Counted from the first letter of the stretch, positions 36,737 through 48,100 are shown. The stretch is DNA of 64,000 nt from Paenibacillus sp. FSL H7-0331 (GCF_001956045.1 NZ_MRTH01000025.1:49431-113430); one strand, 5' to 3'. Notes: a model not told the origin generated them from the sequence alone. Made by a program: numbers and translations.

Positions 36737-38032
36737 CTATTCCAGCTTGTCTACCATTGCCTTAAAGGCTTGAAGTGCAGCAGTAAGTCGCGCCTCTCCC
36801 GCAGCATTAGCAGCTAATGGCTGGTTCGATTTGACCGCCGTGGTCGCTTTGAACAGCATACCTTCTGGCATGTAGTCTTCCTTCTGGTTATTACCTGTAA
36901 AAGCCATAATCAGATTTAAATCGGGAACTACAAAGATACGCTGTCCACCCGAACCTGCTGCATAAAAAGCATCATGATCAAGTATCGCGCTTCCCGAATT
37001 GGAAACCGGCTTGAGCCACCAAAAGTATCCATAGCCGCCGCGTGTGCCATCTGCGTAATTTTCAGCTACACGCTGCTGAACAGATGCTTCGACCCATGAG
37101 CGCGGCACAATTTCCTTGCCTTCCCATTGACCTTTTTGCAAATACATCAATCCAAACTTGGCCATATCCCGAGTCGTAAGCTGCAATGACCAGGCACCAA
37201 TTGAATATCCTTGCGGATCAACTCCCCAGGACACATTCGTAATACCGAGCGGGTCGAACAGCTTGGATTTGGCATACAGGCTGATCGGTACACCCAGCGC
37301 CGTCTGCAATACACCGGACATCAGATGTGCATTGCCATTACTGTAGTTGAATACCGTTCCTGGCTGGCTCGTCACAGGTCGCTCCAAAACATATTGCAAC
37401 CAGTTCGGTGAATCCGCCATTTCATTGGAGGAACGCTCACCTCTGTTGTCCCATTCAAGCCCCGAAGTCATCGACAGCACCTGTTCCACCGTTATATTGC
37501 CTTTAGCCGCATCTCGCTCAATACCAGGGAAAAAATCCTTTAGCTTCTGGTCCACACCCGTAAGCACATGTTCGCCTATCAGCATCCCTGTAATCGCGGA
37601 TGTCACGCTTTTGGTCACGGAATAGAGCGGCTGCCGCGTATCTGCATCCACTGCCTGACTATAACCTTCTGACAATACATATCCATCCCGAATCAGGACG
37701 TAACTGTGCACATTGTGATCCTTGAAATCCTCGACCATTGCCGCAATGGACGCCGAGTCAACTCCATGCTCCTCCGGTAATGCAGTTTTCCAGCCTGCTG
37801 TTGGCCAATAATCCGGCGGCAGAATGCTTTCCATCGACTGCACCACCTTTTGCCCCGAATAGGCTGTCGGTTCCCCCTTGGCAGGGGTCTTACTACAGGC
37901 AGCTGTAGTCAACAATATCGCACTTAATAAACAAATAGCAGCTGTACGCAGCCCCACCAACGACCGACGGCCTCCATTTTCGGAAGCTCTTGTGGATCGA
38001 CGGCCTTTTTTCTCTAATTCTGTATCCAGCAT
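36737..38032 (-). CDS. Serine hydrolase lipoprotein, class C beta-lactamase/NylB-like (copy 2)
   Basis: 431 residues from ATG 38032 (GGAGGG 6-7 bases upstream). A charged N-terminal extension precedes the lipoprotein signal with lipobox LTTAAC. Catalytic SVTK, YSNGN and GSGGQRIFVVP are in the same positions as in copy 1, and long stretches are near identical in type (WPTAGWKT, EQVLSMTSGLEWDNRGERSSNEMADS). The two are tandem duplicates now interrupted by bcp. Function beyond amide or ester hydrolysis outside the membrane is unknown. Confidence 0.85.
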   Translation of the reverse strand: MLDTELEKKGRRSTRASENGGRRSLVGLRTAAICLLSAILLTTAACSKTPAKGEPTAYSGQKVVQSMESILPPDYWPTAGWKTALPEEHGVDSASIAAMVEDFKDHNVHSYVLIRDGYVLSEGYSQAVDADTRQPLYSVTKSVTSAITGMLIGEHVLTGVDQKLKDFFPGIERDAAKGNITVEQVLSMTSGLEWDNRGERSSNEMADSPNWLQYVLERPVTSQPGTVFNYSNGNAHLMSGVLQTALGVPISLYAKSKLFDPLGITNVSWGVDPQGYSIGAWSLQLTTRDMAKFGLMYLQKGQWEGKEIVPRSWVEASVQQRVAENYADGTRGGYGYFWWLKPVSNSGSAILDHDAFYAAGSGGQRIFVVPDLNLIMAFTGNNQKEDYMPEGMLFKATTAVKSNQPLAANAAGEARLTAALQAFKAMVDKLE

Positions 38033-38277
38033 CCCGCTTCCCTCCAAATCCTTTCTCTATAGGTTCAGTATGTAGGGTTATGTATTTCTGTCCAGATTAG
38101 TCATGAACCCCTCATTTTAAAACTATAGGCCGAATTTATGAAGAAAGAATGATGCGAAGCTGAATATAACCTGAATTTAACATTAAAATATTTCCAAATG
38201 TACGCATGTACATTTCCGTTGATAAAAATACCTCCCCCACTGTTCAGGTAGAGAAGGCTGTTCAGAAGCGGAAACAT

Positions 38278-39066
38278 TTACGATCCTGCTCCGCGGTAAC
38301 GCTTGACACCAATGTTCCAAACCGTTAAACCGAACGCCAGGAACACCAATCCGACAAGCGGTGTCAGCAAAGCAAAACCTCCCCAGTTTGCACGATCCAG
38401 AAAATACGCAGCCGGGAAAAAACCGACAAAACCAAACGGTAATACCCAAGTCAGCAAGAAGCCAAGCAGCTTGTTGTAAATCGTCATCGGATACCGTCCA
38501 TAGTTCTGCAAATTGTAGATCAATGGTAAAATTCCGGTTGGGGAGTCCGAGAAAAACGAGGTGGCGATAAAGAAAATATAGATGCCCCCGTAAATCATGA
38601 TCGAACCGGCCACAAGCACAATCAGCACCAAAGGATCATACCAGGAAAGAGTTAGACCCAGATGCGACCACGAATACATCATAATCAGAAAACCGGTTAA
38701 GGCGCTGAACAAGGAGGACGGATCCATATTTTCCAGCATGAGCTGTACCAGATTGTAAGCGGGGCGGGTCAAAATTCGATCCATTTCTCCCTTCACAATG
38801 TACTTTTCTGTAAATCCCCACAGACTGAAGAAGGCGCTGAATATACCGAACGGAACCATAAAATAACCGTACACGAACAAAACCTGCTGCTCGTTCCACT
38901 CGCCAATCAGCTGTGTATGCTGAAACACCACCAGTATGAAGAACAAATTCAAACCATTAAACAATAGATCAGACAATACTTCAATCCAAAAATCCGAACG
39001 GTAGCTAAGACGTGTCTTCATATAATTTTTCAAATAATCAAGCACCAGGCCTGCATAAAATGCCAT
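38278..39066 (-). CDS. ABC-2 family exporter permease (second subunit)
   Basis: 262 residues with six membrane segments. LDYLKNYMKTRLSYRSDFWIEVLSD is typical of the ABC-2 permease group that works in pairs with a DrrA-like ATPase. It is four bases downstream of the first permease gene and is the last gene of the three-gene operon. The transported compound is not known. Confidence 0.85.
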   Translation of the reverse strand: MAFYAGLVLDYLKNYMKTRLSYRSDFWIEVLSDLLFNGLNLFFILVVFQHTQLIGEWNEQQVLFVYGYFMVPFGIFSAFFSLWGFTEKYIVKGEMDRILTRPAYNLVQLMLENMDPSSLFSALTGFLIMMYSWSHLGLTLSWYDPLVLIVLVAGSIMIYGGIYIFFIATSFFSDSPTGILPLIYNLQNYGRYPMTIYNKLLGFLLTWVLPFGFVGFFPAAYFLDRANWGGFALLTPLVGLVFLAFGLTVWNIGVKRYRGAGS

Positions 39067-39070
39067 ACGA

Positions 39071-39865
39071 TCAACCTCCCTGCACGAACAGCCGTGTCCG
39101 TGCGCCGCGCCACAGCAAAGCTAACGGCACAATAAGCAGCACGAACCATAAAAGCTGCACACCTAATACTTCATATACGGCGCTGCCGGTCACTTTACCG
39201 GTAAATACGGCGCCGGGCAAATACGTAATTGCCTGAAACGGCAGCAGCTTCAGCACCCCTTCAGCCCAGCCAGGGAAAAATGAGATTGGCACGACCAATC
39301 CGGAAAACAAGTCAACCATCACCCGCTTCATCCGCATCATGCCCTCATTATTTTCCAGAAAAAAAGCAAATAGCCCAGTTATGATATTAATTTGTGAATT
39401 AATCAGGAAGCTTAGAAATAACATAATCATAAAGACAACCCATATTACCGGATCGGTAGGCAGCTTAACCGGAAACAGCAGCGAAACCACAACCATTCCC
39501 GGAGCCATAAACAGAAACAGCCGAAAGATGCCCTCACCGAAGCCCTGCATCATTTTCACAATAATATAGTTGTAGGGGCGAATAAATTGAATCGCAACAC
39601 TGCCATCCTTGATTTCACTAGCAATTTCGCGATCCAGATTGTTAAAATAGAACGCCCGGGCCATCCACGAAACGGCTACATAGGTCGTCATTTGCGCCAC
39701 CGTCATACCGCCCAGTGTCTCGCTTGTCCCGTAGATCGCCTTCCACAAAAAATAATACGCACCTATGTTAAGCGCATAAATGATAATTCCGCTGTAGTAA
39801 TTGACGCGATAAGCCAGCATCATGAGAAACCGCATGCGGATAATCTCCATATAAGCGCTAAGCAT
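39071..39865 (-). CDS. ABC-2 family exporter permease (first subunit)
   Basis: 264 residues with six membrane segments, starting MEIIRMRFLMMLAYRVNYYSG after a five-residue lead. It is related in plan to the downstream permease, so the transporter is a heterodimer. Its ATG overlaps the end of the ATPase gene by eight bases. Confidence 0.85.
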   Translation of the reverse strand: MLSAYMEIIRMRFLMMLAYRVNYYSGIIIYALNIGAYYFLWKAIYGTSETLGGMTVAQMTTYVAVSWMARAFYFNNLDREIASEIKDGSVAIQFIRPYNYIIVKMMQGFGEGIFRLFLFMAPGMVVVSLLFPVKLPTDPVIWVVFMIMLFLSFLINSQINIITGLFAFFLENNEGMMRMKRVMVDLFSGLVVPISFFPGWAEGVLKLLPFQAITYLPGAVFTGKVTGSAVYEVLGVQLLWFVLLIVPLALLWRGARTRLFVQGG

Positions 39866-40934
39866 GCGAGTTCACACCCTTTTCCTCCGCTGCTTGTGCA
39901 GAATCGTCTTGCAGGGCGGGCTTGGACTTCACTTCGGCAGAACCGGATTTATAAATTTCCCTTACGATGTCATCTGTGTTCGTTTCGGTAATTTTGATAT
40001 CCTCAATATTCATCACACCGACTACGCGGCTGAGAACATCGGAGACGTTGGCCCCATTTTGCGGAATCCACACCCGGGCAGTCCCTTCATCATCTGCTGA
40101 CCAATGCACATCCATACCTTGAGTCAGCTCCTTCAATCGGTCGAGCTGTACAGCTTCGGCAAATCGCATAATAATATCTTTGCCCTTGCCCCATTTTTCT
40201 TTCAGCTCGGCGAGTCCGCCGTCATATATAATACGTCCATCATCGAGCATGATGACCCTGGAACAGAGTGCTTCAATGTCCTGCAAATCGTGCGTTGTCA
40301 ATAAAATCGTTGTTTCGTAACGCTGGTTCATCGACTTGAGAAATTCGCGAATTTCCGTCTTCACTACAATATCGAGACCGATGGTCGGCTCATCCAAAAA
40401 TACAATCTGCGGGTTGTGCAGCAAGGATGCCGCCAGCTCACAGCGCATTCTTTGGCCCAGACTCAGCTTACGGACAGGCCTGTTCAACAGATCCGCGAGC
40501 TGCAGTCGTTCAACCAACTCACTTAAACGAGGCTTAAAATCAGCTTCAGAGACACGATACACCTTTTTCAACAGCTGGAACGACTCAATCACACCGATAT
40601 CCCACCACAGCTGGCTGCGCTGACCAAATACAACACCGATCCCTTTCACAAACGCTTCCCGCTCTTTGTAAGGGATGTAGCCATTCACCTTGATACTGCC
40701 GGAGGTGGGAACGAGAATACCCGTCAGCATTTTGATCGTTGTCGATTTGCCGGCCCCGTTCTCGCCGATATAACCGCAAATTTCCCCTTTGTTAATTTGA
40801 AAGGAGATGTCCTTGACCGCTGTAACTTGGCTGTACTCCCGGTTGAACAGGTCACGTACGGCCCCTTTAAGTCCTTCACGTGTTTTCTGAATCTTGAATT
40901 CCTTACGTAGGTCATTCACATCAATAGCAAACAT
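39858..40934 (-). CDS. ABC-2 exporter ATP-binding protein
   Basis: 358 residues. Walker A GENGAGKST, the LGQRMRCELAASLLHNP signature (LSLGQ variant), Walker B IVFLDEPTIGLD, and switch His in LLTTHD are present. An unusual N-terminal basic segment (EFKIQKTREGLKGAVRDLF) precedes the cassette, as in polysaccharide or antibiotic-type ABC-2 ATPases. The C-terminal tail after about 320 is low complexity. AGGAGG precedes the ATG. With the two permeases it forms a complete exporter. Confidence 0.9.
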   Translation of the reverse strand: MFAIDVNDLRKEFKIQKTREGLKGAVRDLFNREYSQVTAVKDISFQINKGEICGYIGENGAGKSTTIKMLTGILVPTSGSIKVNGYIPYKEREAFVKGIGVVFGQRSQLWWDIGVIESFQLLKKVYRVSEADFKPRLSELVERLQLADLLNRPVRKLSLGQRMRCELAASLLHNPQIVFLDEPTIGLDIVVKTEIREFLKSMNQRYETTILLTTHDLQDIEALCSRVIMLDDGRIIYDGGLAELKEKWGKGKDIIMRFAEAVQLDRLKELTQGMDVHWSADDEGTARVWIPQNGANVSDVLSRVVGVMNIEDIKITETNTDDIVREIYKSGSAEVKSKPALQDDSAQAAEEKGVNSHA

Positions 40935-41180
40935 AGCTTCCTCCTGTTGAAAATCATTTCAGCATATTTATGTACGGAAGTTCGACAAAATATCCGATTT
41001 CATGAAACTTGATATCAATAAAACAAACGAACTATAATTAAGATAGAAAATGAAAACAGAGAAACATTTCCTCCTTGACTGAGGTATGATTCTGCAGCTT
41101 TTTCAAACCCTATATATGTTATGATACACGAACCCGGTACAAATCAAAAGCAAATCGACAGAATGAAAAGGGGGCGCACA

Positions 41181-42332
41181 ATGATTAGGAAATTGAAGTG
41201 GTCGCTGTTGGCTATATGTCTGCTGCTCTTGTGTGGTGTCGGATATTATACATATGCTTTTTTGAGTTTCGCCAATCATATCCAAAATAAGCCAGGTTCC
41301 GGCAATAAACCACTCAGTACCATGTCGACAAAAAACACGTCGAAAAACGTCGAAACCTACTTGCCACCGAAGTGGGAGGGCAACCAACGTGTCAATGTTC
41401 TGCTGCTTGGCGGTGATTCACGGGGTATGAAACAAAACGAGGTGCCGCGTTCAGACTCCTTAATTGTCGCTTCCATAGATCCAATCACCAAAAAAGCGCA
41501 CCTCTTTTCAATCATGAGGGATACATACGTGAAAATACCCGGGTACGGTGAGGACCGCATCAATGCGGCCTATGCTTATGGCGGTGCTAACCTGACGATG
41601 AAAACGGTAAGCGATCTGCTTGGCATCCCTATCCAATATTACGTATATACCGATTTCAAAGGGTTTATCGCGCTAGTGGACGCCATTGATGGCATCGATA
41701 TCGATGTAGAGAAGAATATGAAATATTCGGATGCTGAGGATGGCCACGAATATGATATTAATTTAAAGAAGGGGATGCAGCATCTCGATGGCAAAATGGC
41801 GCTGCAATATGTTCGCTTCCGTCATGATGCCTTAAGCGATTTCGCTCGTACCGAGCGGCAGAGGAATTTTGTTCAGGTTGTTCTTAAAAAGATGCAATCT
41901 ACCTCTTCCCTGCTCAAAATCCCACGTATACTAAGCAGTATTGACCCTTATATACAAACCAATCTGTCTACGACAGATATGATTAAACTTGGTTCACTCG
42001 GTTATGAGGCGAAAACCGAAGGCTTGATCAGCCAGCAGATTCCTCCATCCGAGCTGCTTCTTGAAAAGAAGGTTGGAGGAGCAGATGTTATCTCGGTAAA
42101 TCGGGATAAGCTGCAAGTGTTCATCAAGTCACTCTTGAATGGACAAGACTCAAAAACAAATATGACGAAAGACGTGAATAGCAAAAACAATGTCGTAGAA
42201 GCTGACCAGCGAGCAGGTACCAGTTCCAGCAAAAATGCAACTGTGACAAATAAACCTGTCTTACCTGCTGCAACAGCTCCAAGCAATAAGCCAGCGGCAG
42301 TCAATAAGCCCCAATCCAGCTCGAATCCATAG
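41181..42332 (+). CDS. LCP (LytR-CpsA-Psr) family cell-wall glycopolymer ligase
   Basis: 383 residues from ATG 41181 (AAAAGGGGG 8 bases upstream). An N-terminal membrane anchor is followed by the LCP domain: VNVLLLGGDSRG, RSDSLIVASIDP, FSIMRDTYVKIPGYG with the conserved Arg-Asp, and ALQYVRFRHDALSDFARTERQR. It transfers wall teichoic acid-like polymers from lipid carrier to peptidoglycan outside the membrane. The C-terminus (about 325-383) is Ser/Ala/Pro/Asn-rich and disordered. Single gene with its own terminator. Confidence 0.92.
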   Translation: MIRKLKWSLLAICLLLLCGVGYYTYAFLSFANHIQNKPGSGNKPLSTMSTKNTSKNVETYLPPKWEGNQRVNVLLLGGDSRGMKQNEVPRSDSLIVASIDPITKKAHLFSIMRDTYVKIPGYGEDRINAAYAYGGANLTMKTVSDLLGIPIQYYVYTDFKGFIALVDAIDGIDIDVEKNMKYSDAEDGHEYDINLKKGMQHLDGKMALQYVRFRHDALSDFARTERQRNFVQVVLKKMQSTSSLLKIPRILSSIDPYIQTNLSTTDMIKLGSLGYEAKTEGLISQQIPPSELLLEKKVGGADVISVNRDKLQVFIKSLLNGQDSKTNMTKDVNSKNNVVEADQRAGTSSSKNATVTNKPVLPAATAPSNKPAAVNKPQSSSNP

Positions 42333-42391
42333 TGAGCATAGAATTACGTAAGAACCCCATAAATATCCAGACTATTATCGCATCCGCAGTG

Positions 42392-42433
42392 AAAGCTGCT
42401 CTACGCCACTCTATAGTGGATGGGGCGGCTTTT
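42392..42433 (+). terminator. Terminator of the LCP gene
   Basis: AAAGCTGCTC pairs with GGGCGGCTTT (G-U tolerant), with an inner CCACT/AGTGG stem, followed by TTTTCC. Confidence 0.75.
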
Positions 42434-42479
42434 CCTATAGAATTGATTTTATCTATTTTTCCAAAAGGAGCTGTTTCGA

Positions 42480-43277
42480 ATGATCCCTATTTATACTGTT
42501 GATGCCTTCACCTCTACTCCTTTCTCTGGAAATCCGGCAGCTGTCTGCATCCTTCAGGAATTCCCTGATGACGACCATTGGCTGCTCAAGGTGGCCAAGG
42601 AAATCAATCTGTCCGAAACCGCCTTTTTATGTGCAATGGGAAATGGCAGCTACCGCCTGCGTTGGTTCACACCTGAAACCGAGGTCGATCTGTGCGGTCA
42701 TGCTACATTGGCCTCTGCGCAGGTCATATGGGAAACAGGGGCTGCCTATGGAATCGAGCAGCTTCGATTTCACACTAAGAGTGGGGTGCTGACAGCCAAG
42801 CGATTGAATAATGGAATCGAGCTGAATCTCCCTGCAGAGCCTCCTGCCCCTGCAGAAGCTCCCCCTCAGTTGCTTGAGGCGTTGGGCAGTGTAACGCCTG
42901 TAGCCATTTATCGCAATCGTCTGGATTATATTGTGGAGCTTGAGTCAGAAGGAGCCGTACAAGAACTAAAGCCTGATTTCAAAATACTTAAAAACCTGCC
43001 CAGTCGGGGCTTGCTCGTCACAAGTAGGTCTGATAACCCGGATTATGATTTTGTAGCCCGCTGCTTTTTCTCTCCGGTAGGCGTCGATGAAGATCCGGTA
43101 ACAGGCTCTGCCTACTGTGCATTGGCACCCTATTGGAGGGACAAGCTGGGCAAGAGTACAATGACAGCCGCTCAATTATCCGAAAGAGGCGGTAGGCTAA
43201 AACTCCAGACAGCCGACAGTAGGGTACTGATTCAAGGACAAGCCGTTATCGTAATTAAAGGGCTTCTGCTCCATTAA
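42480..43277 (+). CDS. PhzF family isomerase/epimerase-like protein
   Basis: 265 residues. IPIYTVDAFTSTPFSGNPAAVC is the family start. The catalytic Glu lies in EINLSETAFL, DLCGHATLASA follows, and the second half repeats the hot-dog-like fold with SPVGVDEDPVTGSAYCAL. PhzF relatives isomerise small molecules; most, including probably this one, are not in phenazine pathways. AAAAGGAG precedes the ATG. It is followed after 40 bases by the aminomutase gene on the same strand, so they may be co-transcribed. Confidence 0.9.
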   Translation: MIPIYTVDAFTSTPFSGNPAAVCILQEFPDDDHWLLKVAKEINLSETAFLCAMGNGSYRLRWFTPETEVDLCGHATLASAQVIWETGAAYGIEQLRFHTKSGVLTAKRLNNGIELNLPAEPPAPAEAPPQLLEALGSVTPVAIYRNRLDYIVELESEGAVQELKPDFKILKNLPSRGLLVTSRSDNPDYDFVARCFFSPVGVDEDPVTGSAYCALAPYWRDKLGKSTMTAAQLSERGGRLKLQTADSRVLIQGQAVIVIKGLLLH

Positions 43278-43317
43278 ACTTCCTGATACCTATCTTACAT
43301 AATGAAGGAGCTTTTCT

Positions 43318-44664
43318 ATGACTGAACCTCATACTAACAGCCAGGCCGGACCGCGTTCCGAGTATTTGTACAAAGAGGCCCTCCAGCACATCGTTGGCGG
43401 GGTCAACAGCCCATCCCGCTCCTTCAAAGCAGTCGGTGGTGGCGCCCCGATATTTATGAAACGTGGCCAGGGTGCATACTTTTGGGATGAGGATGGCAAA
43501 AAGTATATCGATTATTTGGCTGCTTACGGCCCCATTATACTTGGACATGCCCATCCGCACGTGACAGCAGCCATTTGTCGTGCCGCTGAGAACGGCACCT
43601 TATTCGGTGCACCAACAGAGCTAGAAATTACCTTTGCACAGATGCTCAAGGCCGCCATCCCCTCATTGGATAAAGTGCGCTTTGTCAATTCCGGTACTGA
43701 AGCTGTAATGACTACCATACGTGTCGCTCGTGCGTTTACTGGACGCAGCAAAATCATTAAATTTGCAGGCTGTTATCATGGTCATTCCGATCTGGTGTTG
43801 GTCGCGGCAGGCTCTGGACCGTCCACACTGGGTATACCAGACAGTGCAGGCGTACCGCCCAGCATAGCAAGTGAGGTCATTACCGTTCCTTATAATGACA
43901 TTGAAGCGCTGAAGGAAGCACTCGACAGATGGGGCGACGAGATTGCTGCTGTGATGATTGAACCGATTGTCGGCAATTTTGGTATGGTTATGCCGATACC
44001 CGGCTATCTGGAGCAGCTGTGTGCAGCTACACGCAGCAATGGTTCTCTCGTCATTTACGACGAGGTTATTACTGCATTTCGCTTCCACTATGGCTCAGCG
44101 CAAACCTTTGATGGCCTTAAGGCAGCAAGCCTTTCAGCCATCGAGCCAGACCTCACGGCCCTTGGTAAAATCATCGGCGGTGGACTGCCGATTGGTGCCT
44201 ATGGTGGCCGTAAGGAGATCATGGAGCAGGTAGCTCCCTTAGGTCCGGCCTATCAAGCCGGGACGATGGCGGGGAACCCTGCCTCCATTTCAGCAGGCAT
44301 TGCATGCCTGGAGGCACTGCAGGAGCCGGGCCTTTATGACCGGCTAGATGCACTGGCAGCCAGCCTCGAAGCCGGACTGGCCCAAGCCGCGCGCAAGTAC
44401 GGCATTGCGCTGACGATCAACCGCATCCGCGGGTCGTTGTCTACCCACTTCTGCGATCATCCTGTGAGTAATTACGACGAAGCACAGGACACGGACGGCG
44501 AACAATTCGCTCGTTTTTTCCGATTGATGCTTGAGCAGGGGATTTGCTTGGCACCTTCCAAATATGAGGCCTGGTTTATGACCGCTGCCCATACAGAGAC
44601 GGATATTACGGCAACTATAGCAGCGGCAGAGCATGCATTTGCCGTTATGGCAGCTAATCGGTAA
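43318..44664 (+). CDS. hemL: Glutamate-1-semialdehyde 2,1-aminomutase
   Basis: 448 residues, a little longer than usual. The PLP-enzyme elements are all present: [38 protein letters not shown], the Schiff-base Lys in [19 protein letters not shown], and GTMAGNP. It makes 5-aminolevulinate for tetrapyrroles. No other hem genes are near, and Firmicutes often have a second copy (gsaB) besides the hem-operon hemL; this stand-alone gene may be that second copy. AAGGAG precedes the ATG. Confidence 0.9.
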   Translation: MTEPHTNSQAGPRSEYLYKEALQHIVGGVNSPSRSFKAVGGGAPIFMKRGQGAYFWDEDGKKYIDYLAAYGPIILGHAHPHVTAAICRAAENGTLFGAPTELEITFAQMLKAAIPSLDKVRFVNSGTEAVMTTIRVARAFTGRSKIIKFAGCYHGHSDLVLVAAGSGPSTLGIPDSAGVPPSIASEVITVPYNDIEALKEALDRWGDEIAAVMIEPIVGNFGMVMPIPGYLEQLCAATRSNGSLVIYDEVITAFRFHYGSAQTFDGLKAASLSAIEPDLTALGKIIGGGLPIGAYGGRKEIMEQVAPLGPAYQAGTMAGNPASISAGIACLEALQEPGLYDRLDALAASLEAGLAQAARKYGIALTINRIRGSLSTHFCDHPVSNYDEAQDTDGEQFARFFRLMLEQGICLAPSKYEAWFMTAAHTETDITATIAAAEHAFAVMAANR

Positions 44665-44692
44665 CAGTACGCCCTCATTCATAACCCCAAAT

Positions 44693-44727
44693 AACGAACT
44701 ATTATCTGATTGAGATAATAGTTCGTT
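44693..44727 (+). terminator. 15-base-pair perfect hairpin after the aminomutase gene
   Basis: AACGAACTATTATCT (44693-44707) pairs with AGATAATAGTTCGTT (44713-44727) around GATTG, then CGCTTTTAC. It is well placed as a terminator but the T-run is poor. The centre ATCT-N5-AGAT also resembles a LysR-type operator, so a role at the gltB side cannot be excluded. Confidence 0.6.
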
Positions 44728-45151
44728 CGCTTTTACAGAGATCTAAAATAATTATATTTTTCTCTTTATTCACCAATTATGCACAATAAATAACGCTTAC
44801 ATCTGCGTTTTACCTATAATGTTCTATTGTGCCTAGCGCTATTTCGTGATATCCTATCTATACTCTGTTTCTGGTAAATTAGCAGATTCTTGGGCTTTCA
44901 AGCAATATTCCAGTTCAATTTGTTGCTCATTTTATCAATCCCGGGTTTTACGTCTCCTTTTGGCTATACGTATTTTTATTCGCTTACAATCTGTTGCCTT
45001 CCACTCTTTATACAGGAACAATGAATTTTTATTCATTAGCGGTAGTTGGTAAATTTGTCCGCTTTCCTTCTTCTGATTTAATTCTTACAGCTTGCAGCTC
45101 GCACGCTCACGTATCGTTGAGACTTAAGCCACAACTTTTGATTGGGAGGTG
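44728..45151. other. AT-rich leader region upstream of gltB
   Basis: 424 bases without a gene. A perfect TATAAT (44815-44820) has no good -35, as expected of activator-dependent promoters; if used, the gltB leader would be about 330 bases. No known riboswitch, T-box or small RNA was recognised, and no convincing small open frame with a ribosome-binding site was seen. Confidence 0.4.
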
Positions 45152-48100
45152 ATGGTCAGCCTGCTGACCACTAACATGAATGAAGCTATGCGTAATGAAG
45201 GACAATTTCGAGATTTATTAGCTGTCGAGCACGACAGCTGCGGGATTATTTGTATTATAGAAAAGGACGGTTTTCCGTCCAGAGACAATATTCGTAAAAC
45301 CATCGATGCCCTTGTCAAGCTGGAGCACCGTTCAGGCTTTATTAACGGGGAAGGGGACGGTTGTGGGATTTTAACTGATATTCCACGTGCTCTTTGGGAA
45401 CAAAAGCTTAACGATGCAGGTTTGGATGGTAAGCAAGCGTACAGTGAGCAGTTCTCCGTCGCTCATATATTCGTACCCCGCAAGCTTGACATCTCTGTCA
45501 AGGATATGCAAAGCGGCATTCGTGAGCTGTTTACCCAGTTTGGTGTTGAAATTATTTTGGAGCAGGAAGATCAGGTAGACAGCAGTGTACTTGGCGCTAA
45601 TGGCCGTGCTGACGAGCCTACCTTCTGGCAAATTGCCGCCACCTGTAAAGTGCAGGAGCAGAAGACCGCTGACCGCTTATTCGAACTTCATACAGCGATC
45701 GAACGCCGTTATACCGTTCATGTAGCTACACTTAGCAATGTCACCGCGGCCTACAAAGTGATGGGTGCTGCGAGCATCCTTCCTCTATATTTTAACGATA
45801 CACGTGATCCGTTGTTTGCGGCTCAGGTCACTATCGGTCACAATCGGTTTTCTACCAATACGCAATCCAGCTTTTTCCGTGTGCAGCCCTTTTCCCTGCT
45901 CGGTCATAACGGCGAAATCAATACCGTCAAAAAGTTACGTCTGGAAGCAGACTTGGTGGGCGTTCAGCTCGTAGACGGCGGTAGCGACTCTCAGGATATG
46001 AATCGGACCATCGAGACCTTCATTCACCGTTATGGTATCAGCTTGTTTGAAGCCATGGAAATTGTATTTCCTCCGATTATTAACGAAATGAAGCTGTTCC
46101 GTCCGGAATTGCAGGATTTATATGTGTATTATCGTCAGGTATGGGGTCATTATGCTCAAGGTCCTGCCGGTATCGTATCTCGTTATGGCAATGAATGTAT
46201 TTTTAGCGTGGATGCACTTGGTTTACGTCCGGTATGGATGGTTGAAAGTGAAGCCTCACTCTACTTCTCGTCCGAGCAGGGTGTCATTACGGTCAGTGAA
46301 ATGGTTGCTGATCCGAAGCCCATTGCACCCGGCGAAAAAGTCGGCGTCGTCCTGACACCTGGGGAGCATGTTCAGGTTATTCCGTACTCCGGTGTTCAAT
46401 CCCTTGTTTATGATCGTGCAATCGAACGCGTTCAATTCACAGGCTTGCGCAAGCATCTTAAGAATATGGAGCAGCCTGACGGTGAGGTGACTGCAGCAGA
46501 AGCAGCACCAATCGTTGATGCGATTTACAGTGCTTTTGGTTGGGACCGTGAAGGTATCCAAATGATTGAATCGATCTCGGAAACCGGTGCTGAGCCTATT
46601 CGCTCACTGGGTCATGATGGTCCCCATGCCTGTATCAACTGGGAACGCACGAATATTCCCGACTTTATTAAAGAAAGTGTAGCCGTTGTTACGAACCCAG
46701 CGATTGACCGCGATCGCGAAATGGAGCACTTTTCCACTCGTATTATTGTCGGTCCGCGCCCAGGCATCTATGAACAGCCTGATCAACGTTTGCGTATAGA
46801 ATTACTTACACCTCTGGTGCTTGAAGGAAGCAATGCCGAAAACTCCTTTACCGAACTGAATCAATTAAGCCTGGAGCAAATTCGCGCATTATTCGCCGCC
46901 CAAGGTGAGCACGCTGTAGTTGTATTGTCCACCACGTTTGCACGAGGCGCTTCTTTGAAGGAAGCCTTGAATGCACTGGCAGCAGAAGCGGTGTCCGCAG
47001 TTCGTAACGGTGCTATGCTTATTATTCTGGATGATGCCGATGCTCATCAAAATGATAGATTATTCATAGACCCACATCTTGCTGTATCCCAGGTCGATAT
47101 CGCCCTAAGAGTAGAAAAACTGTCCAACGGCCATAATCTGCGCCGCCAAGCTACCCTCATTTTGCGCACAGCTGCTATTCGTAACCTGCACGATATTGCC
47201 GTTGCCTGTGGACTCGGTGCCGATATTTTGTCACCTTATCTCTTGTTCGCTACCGCATCCGCCAAAAACGGCGCACCGGCGGCACGCAAGGTGTACAGTG
47301 CTTTAACCAAAGGCTTGGAAAAAGTCATCTCGACCATCGGTACGCATGAGCTTCGCGGCTATACGCGTTTCTTCTCTTCGATTGGCCTCAAGCCGGAGCT
47401 TGCCGATGTACTTGATATTGTTAACTATTTAGGTAGTGAACAGGCTGGTACCGGTTTTGCAGAGCTGGAAAAGGATGCCGAAGCCCGTTATCAGGACTTC
47501 TCCAATCCAAAAGCCAAAGCGGCACGCAATTTCCACTTCTTCCAAAGAATGTGGAAAGCATTGGGTGAAGCTGCTGCAGGCACCGCTCCTTACAGCGACT
47601 ATCGGGATAAGCTGCGCGAGGAAGAGCAGCGCAACCCGATTTCGATTCGTCACGTTGCCGACTTTAATTATGATAAAGCTCTTCAGGAAGGCCGCAAGCC
47701 GCTGGAGCCTTCTCATGTCGATATCGGCGTTGGCGGACATAGCCTGCCTATGCTAATCTCCTCCATGTCGTTCGGTTCGCAGAATGAAACAGCGTTCCGC
47801 GCTTATGCCGAGGCAGGCGAGCGTTTGAACATGGTCACCATGAACGGTGAAGGCGGAGAAATTAAAGATATGCTTGGCCGCTACACCAAAACACGCGGAG
47901 CGCAGGTGGCTTCCGGTCGCTTCGGGATTAACATTGAGCTTGCCAATGCAGTAGCTTTTCTGGAAATCAAAATCGGTCAAGGCGCCAAGCCAGGTGAAGG
48001 CGGACATTTGCCGGGTTCCAAGGTTACTGCCAAGATCGCAGCAGCACGGAATGCGACTATCGGTTCCGATTTGATATCTCCATCCAATAACCATGATATT

